Assembly: GCA_023431385.1 (NCBI GenBank)
Contig: JAEYWA010000216.1
Span: 1-16,284 of the forward strand
Length of the DNA: 16,284 nucleotides
Direction: 5' to 3'
Source of the DNA: Bacillota bacterium
Lineage (GTDB): Bacteria; Bacillota; Clostridia; Acetivibrionales; DSM-1351
Positions 1 through 6,772 of the stretch are shown here, piece after piece (the stretch's first letter is position 1; every line of letters starts with the position of its first letter). Made by a program: the position numbers and the translations under genes. The notes under the pieces were generated by a model. The model did not search any database. It was given only the letters and a program-made list of their open reading frames with translations, and had not been told where the DNA came from.

Positions 1-56
1 TAGAGTAATATGAGTTTGTTTTCAGCAAGTTCTCTGTTGCTCTCTACTGAATTCAT
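1..56 (-). CDS. Start of a leftward gene, truncated by the window edge
   Basis: Reading leftward, an ATG at 56-54 opens a frame that stays open to the window edge (18 codons plus 2 bases). It begins MNSVESNRELAENKLILL. A strong ribosome-binding site, AGGAGG (complement of 61-66), lies 4 bases before the ATG, which supports this start. A leftward promoter is visible upstream at 152-180. The charged start followed by a leucine-rich helix recalls the N-terminus of DUF4364-type helical proteins of Clostridia, but 18 residues are too few for a family call. Function is unassigned. Confidence 0.7.
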   Translation of the reverse strand, partial: MNSVESNRELAENKLILL

Positions 57-115
57 AATACCTCCTGGATCGTTTGTAATTAGAATATACTGTAATATAA
101 CAGGGTTACATTTTA

Positions 116-124
116 TGCTATAAT
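116..124 (+). promoter_or_regulatory. Extended -10 promoter for the QueG-like gene
   Basis: TG at 116-117, one base, then a perfect TATAAT at 119-124 forms an extended -10 element. No good -35 is visible at the normal distance (96-101 reads TATAAC), which extended -10 promoters tolerate. Transcription would start near 131, giving a leader of about 75 bases before the GTG at 206. Confidence 0.5.
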
Positions 125-151
125 ATACTAGCAATATAAAAATATTTTATA

Positions 152-180
152 ATTATAGCATAGTAAAGTGGAAGCCGCAA
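152..180 (-). promoter_or_regulatory. Leftward extended -10 promoter for the truncated gene
   Basis: On the minus strand, TTGCGG (180-175), 17 bases of spacer and a perfect TATAAT (157-152) preceded by TGC form a sigma-A promoter with extended -10. It would start near 145 and read into the gene beginning at 56. The -10 region is an exact inverted copy of the one at 114-124, so the two promoters face each other. Confidence 0.55.
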
Positions 181-205
181 CATATTACCGTAATCGGGGG
201 TTTCA

Positions 206-931
206 GTGATTAAAGACATAGTTGTTAAAAATGTAATTAATAATGACGTGATTAAGGAAATACGGACTCTTATAAACACCATGGGAGGCTCTTTTTCGGG
301 ATTTTCAGATATTATGGATTTTCTTCCGCAGCAGCTTAAAAATTATCCCTATGCAATAACCTTTGGGATAAGACTCTCTGATGCCATAATTGATGAAATT
401 GACCACAAGCCTACCTTTACTTATTTCAATCATTATCGCTCTGTTAACGCCTTAATTGACCAAATCTCTCTGAGGGTAGTCCTTCTGCTCAACCGGGAGG
501 GCTATAATGCCTATTCCATAGCAGCTTCCCAGAGCATTCCGACTTCAAATGTACCCTACAGCGGAGTTATCCCTCATAAGACCGGAGCGGTGCATTCAGG
601 CTTGGGCTGGATTGGTAAGAACGGCCTGTTTATCCATAAGGAGTATGGCCCTCGCCTAAGATTGGGAACTGTACTGACAGACCTGGAGCTGCCTTATGAT
701 AGTAAACCAATGCAAAGTCAGTGTTCTGGATGCAGTAAATGTGTTACTGCCTGCCCGGCAATGGCTTTAACGGGAAGCGAGTGGAGCATGGGAGTAGAAA
801 GGGAGCACATTGTTGATGCCAAGGCGTGCTCAGAATACATGAATCAGAACTTTAAAAATATTGGCCGTGGCTCTGTTTGCGGTATCTGTGTCAAAGTGTG
901 TCCATATTCAAAAAGAAATAAAACGTGTTAG
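206..931 (+). CDS. Short QueG-like double [4Fe-4S] iron-sulfur protein
   Basis: The 241-residue protein belongs to the epoxyqueuosine-reductase-like iron-sulfur family. The motif GLGWIGKNGLFI (about 132-143) is the family hallmark. Two ferredoxin-type cysteine groups follow: C173, C176, C179, C183, and C208 with C225, C228, C232. These should bind two [4Fe-4S] clusters. True QueG reduces epoxyqueuosine in tRNA with cobalamin and is usually above 300 residues. This protein lacks the C-terminal extension, and the segment before the hallmark reads PHKTGAV, where QueG normally has a VDTxPV-type sequence carrying its catalytic aspartate. It is therefore better called a QueG-like paralogue than QueG. 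The GTG start is chosen because GGGGG at 196-200 lies 5 bases upstream. It is followed 68 bases later by cobO, a possible cobalamin link. Confidence 0.8.
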   Translation: MIKDIVVKNVINNDVIKEIRTLINTMGGSFSGFSDIMDFLPQQLKNYPYAITFGIRLSDAIIDEIDHKPTFTYFNHYRSVNALIDQISLRVVLLLNREGYNAYSIAASQSIPTSNVPYSGVIPHKTGAVHSGLGWIGKNGLFIHKEYGPRLRLGTVLTDLELPYDSKPMQSQCSGCSKCVTACPAMALTGSEWSMGVEREHIVDAKACSEYMNQNFKNIGRGSVCGICVKVCPYSKRNKTC

Positions 932-999
932 CCGTTAAATTATTATGATATGATATTAGATTAAAATAGATATAAATAAACATCTGGAAGGTATTTTAT

Positions 1000-1533
1000 A
1001 TGAACAAAACAGGTCTGATACACATATATACCGGTGAAGGCAAGGGTAAAACTACTGCTGCTCTGGGGCTGGGCATAAGAGCTTGCGGAAGCGGTATGAA
1101 GGTACTTCTGGTTCAATTTTTAAAGAATATGCATTCAAGTGAACTTGAAATAATCAAAAAGCTGGAGCCTGATTTTAAAGTTATTCGCGGGTTCAGCTGT
1201 CCAAAATTTACGTGGGAAATGAACGGTGAAGAACTGGGGAGAAGTTCCAGAGAAGCTGCAGAACTGCTGGAACAAGTAAAAGGCATCGTACACAAAGGGG
1301 AATTTGATCTTGTAATCCTTGATGAAATAATTGGGGTTGTTTCTATGAAGTTTTTGCCTGTAGAGGCTGTTTTAGACTTTGTAAGAAATAAGCCTGAAAA
1401 GGCAGAGCTGGTTTTAACCGGGAGAGATGCTCATGAGGAGCTGATAAAAGCGGCTGATTACGTATCAGAGATAAGGGCGGTCAAACATCCCTTTGAAAAG
1501 GGCATAATCTCCCGAAAAGGTATAGAATATTAG
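1000..1533 (+). CDS. cobO: Cob(I)yrinic acid a,c-diamide / corrinoid adenosyltransferase
   Basis: The enzyme transfers the adenosyl group of ATP to the cobalt of reduced corrinoids, making adenosylcobalamin in the cytoplasm. The 177-residue protein has the CobO/BtuR layout: a P-loop GEGKGKTT at residues 12-19 right after an IHIYT strand, a Walker-B-like LVILDE ending at D108-E109, the LTGRDAHEELIKAADYV region (139-155), and the typical C-terminal KHPFEKG...GIEY. Length is normal for the family. The ATG has GGAAGG 8 bases upstream (986-991). No other cobalamin genes and no cobalamin riboswitch are visible nearby, so it may serve salvage. Its partner gene may be the upstream QueG-like protein, since that family is cobalamin-related. 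A strong hairpin follows the stop codon. Confidence 0.93.
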   Translation: MNKTGLIHIYTGEGKGKTTAALGLGIRACGSGMKVLLVQFLKNMHSSELEIIKKLEPDFKVIRGFSCPKFTWEMNGEELGRSSREAAELLEQVKGIVHKGEFDLVILDEIIGVVSMKFLPVEAVLDFVRNKPEKAELVLTGRDAHEELIKAADYVSEIRAVKHPFEKGIISRKGIEY

Positions 1534-1552
1534 TTTATATTAGTTAATAAAA

Positions 1553-1592
1553 GCCGCCCCGCTTCAACCCTTTGAAATTGAAGCAGGGCGGT
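1553..1592. terminator. Bidirectional terminator between cobO and glgA
   Basis: GCCGCCCCGCTTCAA (1553-1567) pairs with 1578-1592 through one mismatch and one G-T pair around a 10-base loop. On the minus strand it is followed by TTTTATT, so it best terminates the leftward glgA. On the plus strand it follows the cobO stop by about 20 bases, with a weaker U-tail. It separates two converging units. Confidence 0.85.
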
Positions 1593-1615
1593 ATTAAAAT
1601 TCAAAATCACTTTAA

Positions 1616-3058
1616 CTATTTGCGAATTGTTTCCTGATACATTCTCTTGTATTCCTTAGCCGATTTATCCCAGCTAAAGTCTGCTCTCATGCCTCTTTCC
1701 ACAATAAGCTTCCATATATCCTTTCGGTTATAGTAAAAGTCTACTGCTCTTCTTATTGTATTAAGCATATCATGTGCATTATAGTTCGCGAAGGTAAAAC
1801 CGTTTCCGGCACCGGTTTCATCGTTGTATGAAAGAACCGTATCGTTAAGGCCGCCTGTTTCGCGAACTATAGGTACCGAACCGTATCTGAAGCTGAAGAT
1901 CTGTCCCAGACCGCAGGGCTCGAACAGGGAAGGCATAAGGAACATGTCAGACCCGGCGTAAATTCTTTGTGCCAGAGTATCGCTGAAGGTGATGTTGGCA
2001 GATACCTTATCCTTATGCCAATAAGCAGCATTTTCAAATACGTATTTGTAATGCTCATCACCCTTGCCCAGAAGAACCAGCTGTAAATCCATCTGAAGAA
2101 TCTCTTCCAGTACGCATTCAATAAGATCAAAGCCCTTTTGGGGCGTGAGTCTTGATATGATTCCTATTACCGGCACATCAGGTCTAACAGGCAAGCCCAG
2201 TTCCTCTTGAAGCTTTTTCTTATTTTCGTATTTTAGAGCAATACTATCTGCTGAATAATTTGTATATATTCTACTATCAGTTTTAGGATCATTTCTCTCA
2301 AAATCAATTCCATTAAGTATCCCGTATAAGTCACCTGATCTTTGAAGAAGTATATCCATTAAGCCCTCTCCATAGAAATCTGTTTTAATCTCCTGAGAAT
2401 AAGTAGGGCTCACTGTACTAATAGAGTTCGAATAAACAAGCCCTGCTTTCATGAAGTTTACGCAGTCGTGATATTCAATTCCGTTTGGAGTGAAGTACTG
2501 CCAGTCAACATTCATCAAATCTGAAAGCACCTGCTTCGGAAATATGCCCTGATACTTAAGGTTATGAATTGTAAATACCGTTTTTATTTTACAGAAATAG
2601 TCCTGTTTATAGTTGGCTTGAAGAAGCAGACTTACGATACCTGTCTGCCAATCGTTGCAATGAATTATGTCCGGCTTGAATCCAACAAGGGGAAGCATTT
2701 CAATAACTGCTTTGCTAAAAAAAGTAAATTGCTCTGCTTCATCAAAATCGCCATATAAATCATTTCTGCCGAAGTAATACTCGTTATCCAAAAAATAATA
2801 GGTTACATCCTCGCGAACAAGTTTGAAAATACCGCAATACTGATGTCTCCATGACAAATCTACAAATATATAGCCAATGTATTCCATATCAGTTTTGTAT
2901 TGTTGAGGAATACTTTTATAGTTTGGCAATACAACCCTTATATCTACACCCAGATTTGATATTGCTTTCGGAAGGGAGCCTGCAACGTCTCCGAGTCCAC
3001 CGGTTTTAGCATATGGAAACACCTCGGAAGATGCAAATAATACACTTAAGTTACTCAT
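1616..3058 (-). CDS. glgA: Glycogen synthase (ADP-glucose type, GT5)
   Basis: The protein extends alpha-1,4-glucan chains from ADP-glucose. The 480-residue length is normal for bacterial GlgA. The ADP-glucose loop KTGGLGDVAGSLP lies at residues 18-30. The C-terminal Rossmann half carries ISRLTPQKGFD, and near residue 375 the PSLFEPCGLGQ...GSVPIVRETGGL stretch holds the retaining-glycosyltransferase E-x7-E type motif. NGIDF, before the second half, is also typical. The ATG is supported by AAGG 5 bases upstream (complement of 3064-3067) and by the family's usual start just before the VLFASSEV strand. It stands alone here, with no glgB, glgC, glgD or glgP in view, and converges on cobO across a shared terminator. 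It likely makes storage glycogen in an anaerobic sugar- or cellulose-using cell. Confidence 0.95.
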   Translation of the reverse strand: MSNLSVLFASSEVFPYAKTGGLGDVAGSLPKAISNLGVDIRVVLPNYKSIPQQYKTDMEYIGYIFVDLSWRHQYCGIFKLVREDVTYYFLDNEYYFGRNDLYGDFDEAEQFTFFSKAVIEMLPLVGFKPDIIHCNDWQTGIVSLLLQANYKQDYFCKIKTVFTIHNLKYQGIFPKQVLSDLMNVDWQYFTPNGIEYHDCVNFMKAGLVYSNSISTVSPTYSQEIKTDFYGEGLMDILLQRSGDLYGILNGIDFERNDPKTDSRIYTNYSADSIALKYENKKKLQEELGLPVRPDVPVIGIISRLTPQKGFDLIECVLEEILQMDLQLVLLGKGDEHYKYVFENAAYWHKDKVSANITFSDTLAQRIYAGSDMFLMPSLFEPCGLGQIFSFRYGSVPIVRETGGLNDTVLSYNDETGAGNGFTFANYNAHDMLNTIRRAVDFYYNRKDIWKLIVERGMRADFSWDKSAKEYKRMYQETIRK

Positions 3059-3244
3059 ATTAACCTTGTATAATATAGTCGATGACTAAATCATACGCCC
3101 CTTTCTAATATTTTAAATGCTTACTATGCACAAAAAGTATTAAAATCTCTCCTAAATCATCCAAAAGGTGGATATAGGAGCGTCAGTCTAATTTATAGCT
3201 TAAGTTTAGCAGAATTTGAATACCCACACAATAACTATACAATT

Positions 3245-3264
3245 AATTACCGGTAATTACCGGT
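3245..3264. repeat. Tandem 10-bp repeat AATTACCGGT x2
   Basis: Two perfect adjacent copies of AATTACCGGT. The junction also makes a perfect 12-bp palindrome, ATTACCGGTAAT (3246-3257). The TTACC/GGTAA half-site recurs 20-40 bp downstream, suggesting a multi-site operator. No regulator is assigned. Confidence 0.6.
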
Positions 3265-3283
3265 GTATTTATTATTCAAAAAA

Positions 3284-3305
3284 ATGGTAATACAAATGTT
3301 ACCAT
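3284..3305. promoter_or_regulatory. Inverted repeat ATGGTAA-N8-TTACCAT, possible operator
   Basis: Arms of 7 bp pair perfectly around an 8-bp spacer, just upstream of the -35 zone of the promoter with its -10 box at 3336. The half-site GGTAA matches the tandem element at 3245-3264. The position suits a transcription-factor site; the factor is unknown. Confidence 0.4.
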
Positions 3306-3335
3306 ACCGTAATACTTATTCAAAATGTCAGATGG

Positions 3336-3341
3336 TATAAT
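3336..3341 (+). promoter_or_regulatory. -10 box for the first YcdB/SLH gene
   Basis: A perfect TATAAT lies 28 bases before the start codon, with the AGGAGG ribosome-binding site at 3359-3364. The -35 at 3313-3318 is poor, which is consistent with dependence on an activator that could bind the repeats upstream. Confidence 0.5.
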
Positions 3342-3369
3342 ATAACAAAAACAGCTTTAGGAGGACTTT

Positions 3370-5595
3370 ATGTTCGGAAAAAAAATGAAAAACTTTGCAG
3401 CTATATCAATAAGCTGCTGTCTGTTTGCATCTCAGGGTGTTATAGCTGCTGAGGATGTTACAAAACTTGGATCATATACGATTTCACAGCATCAAGCTGC
3501 AGACGCAAAGACTGAAACCACCGCCGCTGAGCAAATCACGACGGAAAATAAAAATAATATCAAGACAAAGATCAGCCTTGAAGAAGCTAAAAAAATTGTT
3601 AAGGCTTTAAAATTTACCGAAGGGTATGAAATTTCAAATGTATACCTGGAAAGTGATGCCGGCATTGGTGCTCAACCCATATATAGGATTGAATTATTGG
3701 GAAGCGATATCAATTCCAATATGAATGTAAGTATTTCTGCAAATAACGGTGAGCTTATCAACTTTAATCTTTGGGACATGTATTCCAACAGAAAGAATGT
3801 TGTAACTATTACCAAGAAACAGGCAAGAGAAGCTGCTGATAAATTTATTAAGGATTACGTGGCAGTTAACGGGAAGACCTTTGAATTAATTACCGATTTA
3901 ATCTATCCATACTACGAAAAAATGAACGGTATTTATGAAATGCCACAATACAATTTTAATTATGCCTTAAAGGTTAACGGGATAATTGTAAGTGATTACT
4001 CTTGTTATCTCTCAGTCAATGCAGCAAACGGTCAGATTTCAAACTTCTATTCACAATTCCCTTTGGAATCAAATTATCCAGCTGCCGATGGAGTGAAAGA
4101 TTCAGCTGCATTGATAAACAAGTACAATGAAATACTTCAAATGCAGCTTCAGTATTTAAGTTCTTATGATGGCAATACACCCAAACAGTACCTAGCATAT
4201 ATTCCAGTTATGCCGGGGATGCTTAATGCCAAGACTTTGGAAACAGCAAGCGATTTGATTTATAGCAGTTATAAGCGACCTCTGAAAAATAAGCCTTTAG
4301 TCGCTGATTTCAAGGTAGCAAATAAGAAGATATCGGAAGAAGAGGCTCAGAAAACAGCAGAGAATATTAAGCTATATATAGAAAAGCTCGTAGGCATAAA
4401 ATTCAGCAACGAATCCAACAGATTTATAAAAATAGCTTCTTCAGGTAAAGATACTACCAGAAGCTATTACTATTCGCTGAATGATAAAAAGAACCACGGT
4501 TTGTCTGTTTCAATTAATCTTACTACCGGCAATATAGTAAACTTTTCATATTATGAATATGAAAGAAACAACCAAAGCCAACAAACCAAGGTTAATGAAA
4601 AAGTAAGCTATGATGAGGCGAAAAAGACAAGTGATGAAATTATAAAAAATATTTTTCCAAAACAGTACGGTGCTTTTAGTGATAATAATAAAGAATACCA
4701 GGATAGTTCACCGAATCTGAAGGAACAGCCCAATCACCAGCTGACATACCCAAGATTTGAAAACGATATAATGACTTATGACAGCATAAATGTAAGTATA
4801 GATAAAGAAACCGGTAAGCCATTACAAATATACTTTAACTGGAGTGATATGGAGTTTCCTAAGCCTCAGAGTGTCATTTCTGCAGAGAAGGCTAAAGAGC
4901 TTTATATGAAGAATTGTGAATTTGAACTGGCATATTATACCCCCTATGAAAATAAGAACGGAACAGCTGTTAAGTCTGGAAGCAGCTTAATAGTATACAG
5001 ACCTACCAATTTATCATCTTCAAGATATATAGATGCTGAAAAGGGTATAGTGGTTGATTACAATGGTAAAGCCATTCAACAGAAATACACCAATGAAACC
5101 CATTGGGCTGCTGTTAATATTGAGATGCTGGAATCACAGGGTATAGTACTCAGTAATATTACAAATTACGATGACAAGTTAACCCGTCAGGATGCTGTAA
5201 AAATGCTCTCGTTGGTATTGGGATTACAATACTATAATTACAACGAGAAGACCAAGGGCAGTTTCTCCGACGTGCCATATGACAACGAGTACTTCAAATA
5301 TATTGAATCAGCTGTTACAAATAAAATCATTGAGTCCACAGGGAAGAACTTTAACGGTAAGCAGAATATAACCAAACAAGAATTCATAAATATGCTTATT
5401 AATGTATTGGGTTATCAGGATATTATTAAGCATCCCGAGCTGTTTGTAAAAAAAGACAGTGATACAAGGATTGCTTTATGTATGGCATTAGATATATTGC
5501 CTGTCAGGCCGGGAGAAAACTTTAATGCAAAAGACGAAATAACATTTGCAGAAGCAGCATTTTCTCTCCAAAAGTCATTAAAATATTTTAGGTAA
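3370..5595 (+). CDS. Secreted YcdB/YcdC-domain protein with C-terminal SLH repeats (paralogue 1)
   Basis: The 741-residue protein starts with a signal peptide (KK, hydrophobic stretch about 9-24, cleavage near VIAA|ED). Residues about 68-500 hold repeated PepSY-like units of the YcdB/YcdC type. Each unit has a helix beginning (I/V)S-x-EEA or similar (69-80, 147-163, 320-342, 411-428) followed by strands ending in a TG/NG turn, such as ANNGELINF (124-132) and LTTGNIVNF (384-392). From about 575 come surface-layer homology repeats: HWAAVNIEMLESQGI, then SFSDVPYDNEYFKYIESAVTNKII (split at 631-640 and 641-654), and a weaker third to the end. The repeats should anchor the protein to secondary cell-wall polymers. 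Its biochemical role is unknown; PepSY-like folds often inhibit proteases. AGGAGG lies 5 bases before the ATG. A paralogue is encoded at 8390-10522. Confidence 0.85.
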   Translation: MFGKKMKNFAAISISCCLFASQGVIAAEDVTKLGSYTISQHQAADAKTETTAAEQITTENKNNIKTKISLEEAKKIVKALKFTEGYEISNVYLESDAGIGAQPIYRIELLGSDINSNMNVSISANNGELINFNLWDMYSNRKNVVTITKKQAREAADKFIKDYVAVNGKTFELITDLIYPYYEKMNGIYEMPQYNFNYALKVNGIIVSDYSCYLSVNAANGQISNFYSQFPLESNYPAADGVKDSAALINKYNEILQMQLQYLSSYDGNTPKQYLAYIPVMPGMLNAKTLETASDLIYSSYKRPLKNKPLVADFKVANKKISEEEAQKTAENIKLYIEKLVGIKFSNESNRFIKIASSGKDTTRSYYYSLNDKKNHGLSVSINLTTGNIVNFSYYEYERNNQSQQTKVNEKVSYDEAKKTSDEIIKNIFPKQYGAFSDNNKEYQDSSPNLKEQPNHQLTYPRFENDIMTYDSINVSIDKETGKPLQIYFNWSDMEFPKPQSVISAEKAKELYMKNCEFELAYYTPYENKNGTAVKSGSSLIVYRPTNLSSSRYIDAEKGIVVDYNGKAIQQKYTNETHWAAVNIEMLESQGIVLSNITNYDDKLTRQDAVKMLSLVLGLQYYNYNEKTKGSFSDVPYDNEYFKYIESAVTNKIIESTGKNFNGKQNITKQEFINMLINVLGYQDIIKHPELFVKKDSDTRIALCMALDILPVRPGENFNAKDEITFAEAAFSLQKSLKYFR

Positions 5596-5607
5596 ATAGC
5601 ACTGTTT

Positions 5608-5649
5608 AAAGCAATCATGTCCGGACAAAAAAGGACATGATTGCTTTTT
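5608..5649 (+). terminator. Rho-independent terminator of the first SLH gene
   Basis: GCAATCATGTCC (5611-5622) pairs perfectly with 5633-5644 around a 10-base loop. The stem is extended by AAA/TTT and followed by TTTTT at 5645-5649. It lies 13 bases after the stop codon. Confidence 0.93.
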
Positions 5650-5697
5650 ATATATAAAAAATATTATAAAAATAATATATGAATTATATCAATTTCC

Positions 5698-5744
5698 GGT
5701 TATCTGTCGTATAATGATTCTGTATAGGTAATCTGTGGTAAAAA
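5698..5744 (+). repeat. Imperfect direct repeat upstream of ytxH
   Basis: Two 18-base units, starting GGTTATCTGTCGTATAAT at 5698 and GGTAATCTGTGGTAAAAA at 5727, match at 14 of 18 positions with a 29-bp period. The first contains the -10 box at 5710. They may be regulatory sites or a duplicated promoter. Confidence 0.45.
5710..5715 (+). promoter_or_regulatory. -10 box for the ytxH-ytxG pair
   Basis: A perfect TATAAT with a poor -35 sits 85 bases before the ytxH start. A second TATAAT at 5771-5776 is so close to the ribosome-binding site that its transcript would have almost no leader, so the upstream box is preferred. No clear stress-sigma (GTTT/GGGTAT) promoter is visible. Confidence 0.4.
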
Positions 5745-5799
5745 TAAATTAGTGTGAGCAGATCTATTTGTATAATTATTTTGTAAGGAGGTCAGATAA

Positions 5800-6102
5800 A
5801 TGGATTTAAAGGATTTATTAAAGAAGAAGAAAAGATCAACTAAAAAACAAACTGCAAAAAATGTTGCTATAGGTGCAGGAATTGGAACTGCCGTTGGTGT
5901 GGCTGCTGGCGTATTACTGGCTCCCAAGTCAGGTAAGGAAACCAGAGAAGATATTGCTAAGACTACAAAGGAAACTCTTGAAACAGTTAAAGAGGGTTTG
6001 AACGTAGCAAAGGAAAAAATCGAGGAAATTGTTAAAAAAGAAAAAGCAGTTATTTGTGGAGACAACAAAGATGCTGATGAAAAGGACGAGGTAGTCGAAT
6101 AA
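5800..6102 (+). CDS. YtxH-family small membrane protein
   Basis: A 100-residue protein of the YtxH family (general stress protein type). It has a lysine-rich N-terminus, one glycine/alanine-rich membrane segment (about 22-41) and the family signature GVLLAPKSGKETRED directly after it (37-51). A long charged amphipathic helix follows, about 52-85, with regular K/E spacing suggesting a coiled coil. In Bacillus, ytxH lies beside ytxG and is stress-induced; here a YtxG-like gene follows after 37 bases, reproducing the pair. AAGGAGG ends 8 bases before the ATG, an excellent ribosome-binding site. The molecular function is not known. The protein probably sits in the cytoplasmic membrane with the helix in the cytoplasm or at its surface. 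Confidence 0.85.
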   Translation: MDLKDLLKKKKRSTKKQTAKNVAIGAGIGTAVGVAAGVLLAPKSGKETREDIAKTTKETLETVKEGLNVAKEKIEEIVKKEKAVICGDNKDADEKDEVVE

Positions 6103-6139
6103 CCAGAATAAAAGCCTTAAATACGAAAGGAAGTTGTGT

Positions 6140-6520
6140 ATGTCTGTTACTGTAGACCTTAGTGTTGTGGCATGGTTTATAATATTTTGTATTGCCGTAA
6201 TTATTGGAGTATTTTTAATAATTCTCCTTAGAAATTGCCTGAAAGTAGTAGACAGGGTCAACAATATACTTGATAGTAATTCTGAGAATATTCAAAAGAC
6301 TCTTGAAGCACTGCCGTCAACTGTGAAAAGTATTGATGAACTGGCTGTAAGCGGAAAAGGTACTTTGGATAAAGCGACGTCAGTTGTTTCCACAGTTGAA
6401 GATACAATCACCGAAACCATTGATTCGTTTTCTATTAATGCGGAGAACGTACTGAGTATTATTAATATTGCCAGCTCTGTCGTTAAATCCATAATTAGCG
6501 CATTTTCTTCAAAAAAATAA
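6140..6520 (+). CDS. YtxG/DUF948-like membrane protein
   Basis: A 126-residue protein with one N-terminal membrane segment (about 8-30), followed by a long helical region rich in S, T, V, I and E with heptad-like spacing (33-120) and a lysine end. This layout matches DUF948/YtxG proteins, and the adjacent ytxH supports the call. The ATG at 6140 is preferred over the in-frame TTG at 6134, because the AAAGG ribosome-binding site (6126-6130) then has 9 rather than 3 bases of spacing. It should be co-transcribed with ytxH, since there is no terminator in the 37-base gap and a strong one after this gene. The function is unknown; a structural or stress role at the envelope is inferred. Confidence 0.7.
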   Translation: MSVTVDLSVVAWFIIFCIAVIIGVFLIILLRNCLKVVDRVNNILDSNSENIQKTLEALPSTVKSIDELAVSGKGTLDKATSVVSTVEDTITETIDSFSINAENVLSIINIASSVVKSIISAFSSKK

Positions 6521-6527
6521 TAGTAAT

Positions 6528-6571
6528 ATAAAATAAAAAACGAAAGATATATCTTTCGTTTTTTATTTTAT
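6528..6571. terminator. 44-bp perfect palindrome, bidirectional terminator
   Basis: The sequence is its own reverse complement over 44 bases, centred on GATATATC, with A-rich left and T-rich right flanks. The hairpin core is CGAAAGAT/ATCTTTCG followed by TTTTTT. It begins 7 bases after the ytxG-like stop and ends that unit. Confidence 0.9.
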
Positions 6572-6630
6572 GCGTCAGGTAATATACTGATAACATAAAA
6601 CTGAGCTAAGCGGATTTTCTTGCCTTAATA

Positions 6631-6659
6631 TTGTAATAAACTGCCTCATATGGTATTAT
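6631..6659 (+). promoter_or_regulatory. Sigma-A promoter for the PP2C-LysM gene
   Basis: TTGTAA (6631-6636), 17 bases, TATTAT (6654-6659), with TG one base before the -10 box (extended -10). The predicted start near 6666 gives a leader of about 106 bases that contains the long hairpin at 6699-6740. Confidence 0.6.
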
Positions 6660-6698
6660 GGAATTGCGTGATCCTGCCAACAAAAGACAAAATTTTTA

Positions 6699-6740
6699 TA
6701 ATTAATGGTTATTTTACAACACCTAAAATATCATTAATTA
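6699..6740 (+). other. Long AT-rich leader hairpin before the PP2C gene
   Basis: TAATTAATG (6699-6707) pairs with CATTAATTA (6732-6740). Inside it, TATTTTA (6710-6716) pairs with TAAAATA (6724-6730), leaving a 7-base loop. The 16-bp stem lies in the predicted leader, about 20 bases before the ribosome-binding site. It has no U-tail, so it is not a simple terminator. It may affect mRNA stability or bind a protein. Confidence 0.45.
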
Positions 6741-6772
6741 AAAACCAAAAATACGATATGGGGTGAAATACT

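Larger units (their letters stand above)
3059..3369. other. Divergent intergenic region between glgA and the first SLH gene
   Basis: The 311-bp AT-rich spacer must hold leftward control for glgA and rightward control for the gene at 3370. It contains an imperfect hairpin at 3149-3180 (CTCCTA...TAGGAG with inner ATCC/GGAT), which could fold in the glgA leader. It also has a tandem ACCGGT repeat at 3245-3264, a perfect 7-bp inverted repeat at 3284-3305 and a -10 box at 3336-3341. No convincing glgA promoter and no small gene was found. Confidence 0.6.

Noticed and set aside
57..205. Cobalamin riboswitch before the QueG-like/cobO pair
   Set aside because: The leader is short and AT-rich and shows no B12-box sequence.
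3086..3104. Two-codon frame (ATG ATT TAG) behind AAAGGGG in the glgA leader, as a possible start-stop regulatory element
   Set aside because: The spacing between AAAGGGG and ATG is only 3 bases, which is poor for initiation. There is no further support for translation here.
5700..6264. Leftward frames opposite ytxH and ytxG (122 and 111 codons)
   Set aside because: They are antisense shadows of real genes, with no ribosome-binding site or recognisable domain.
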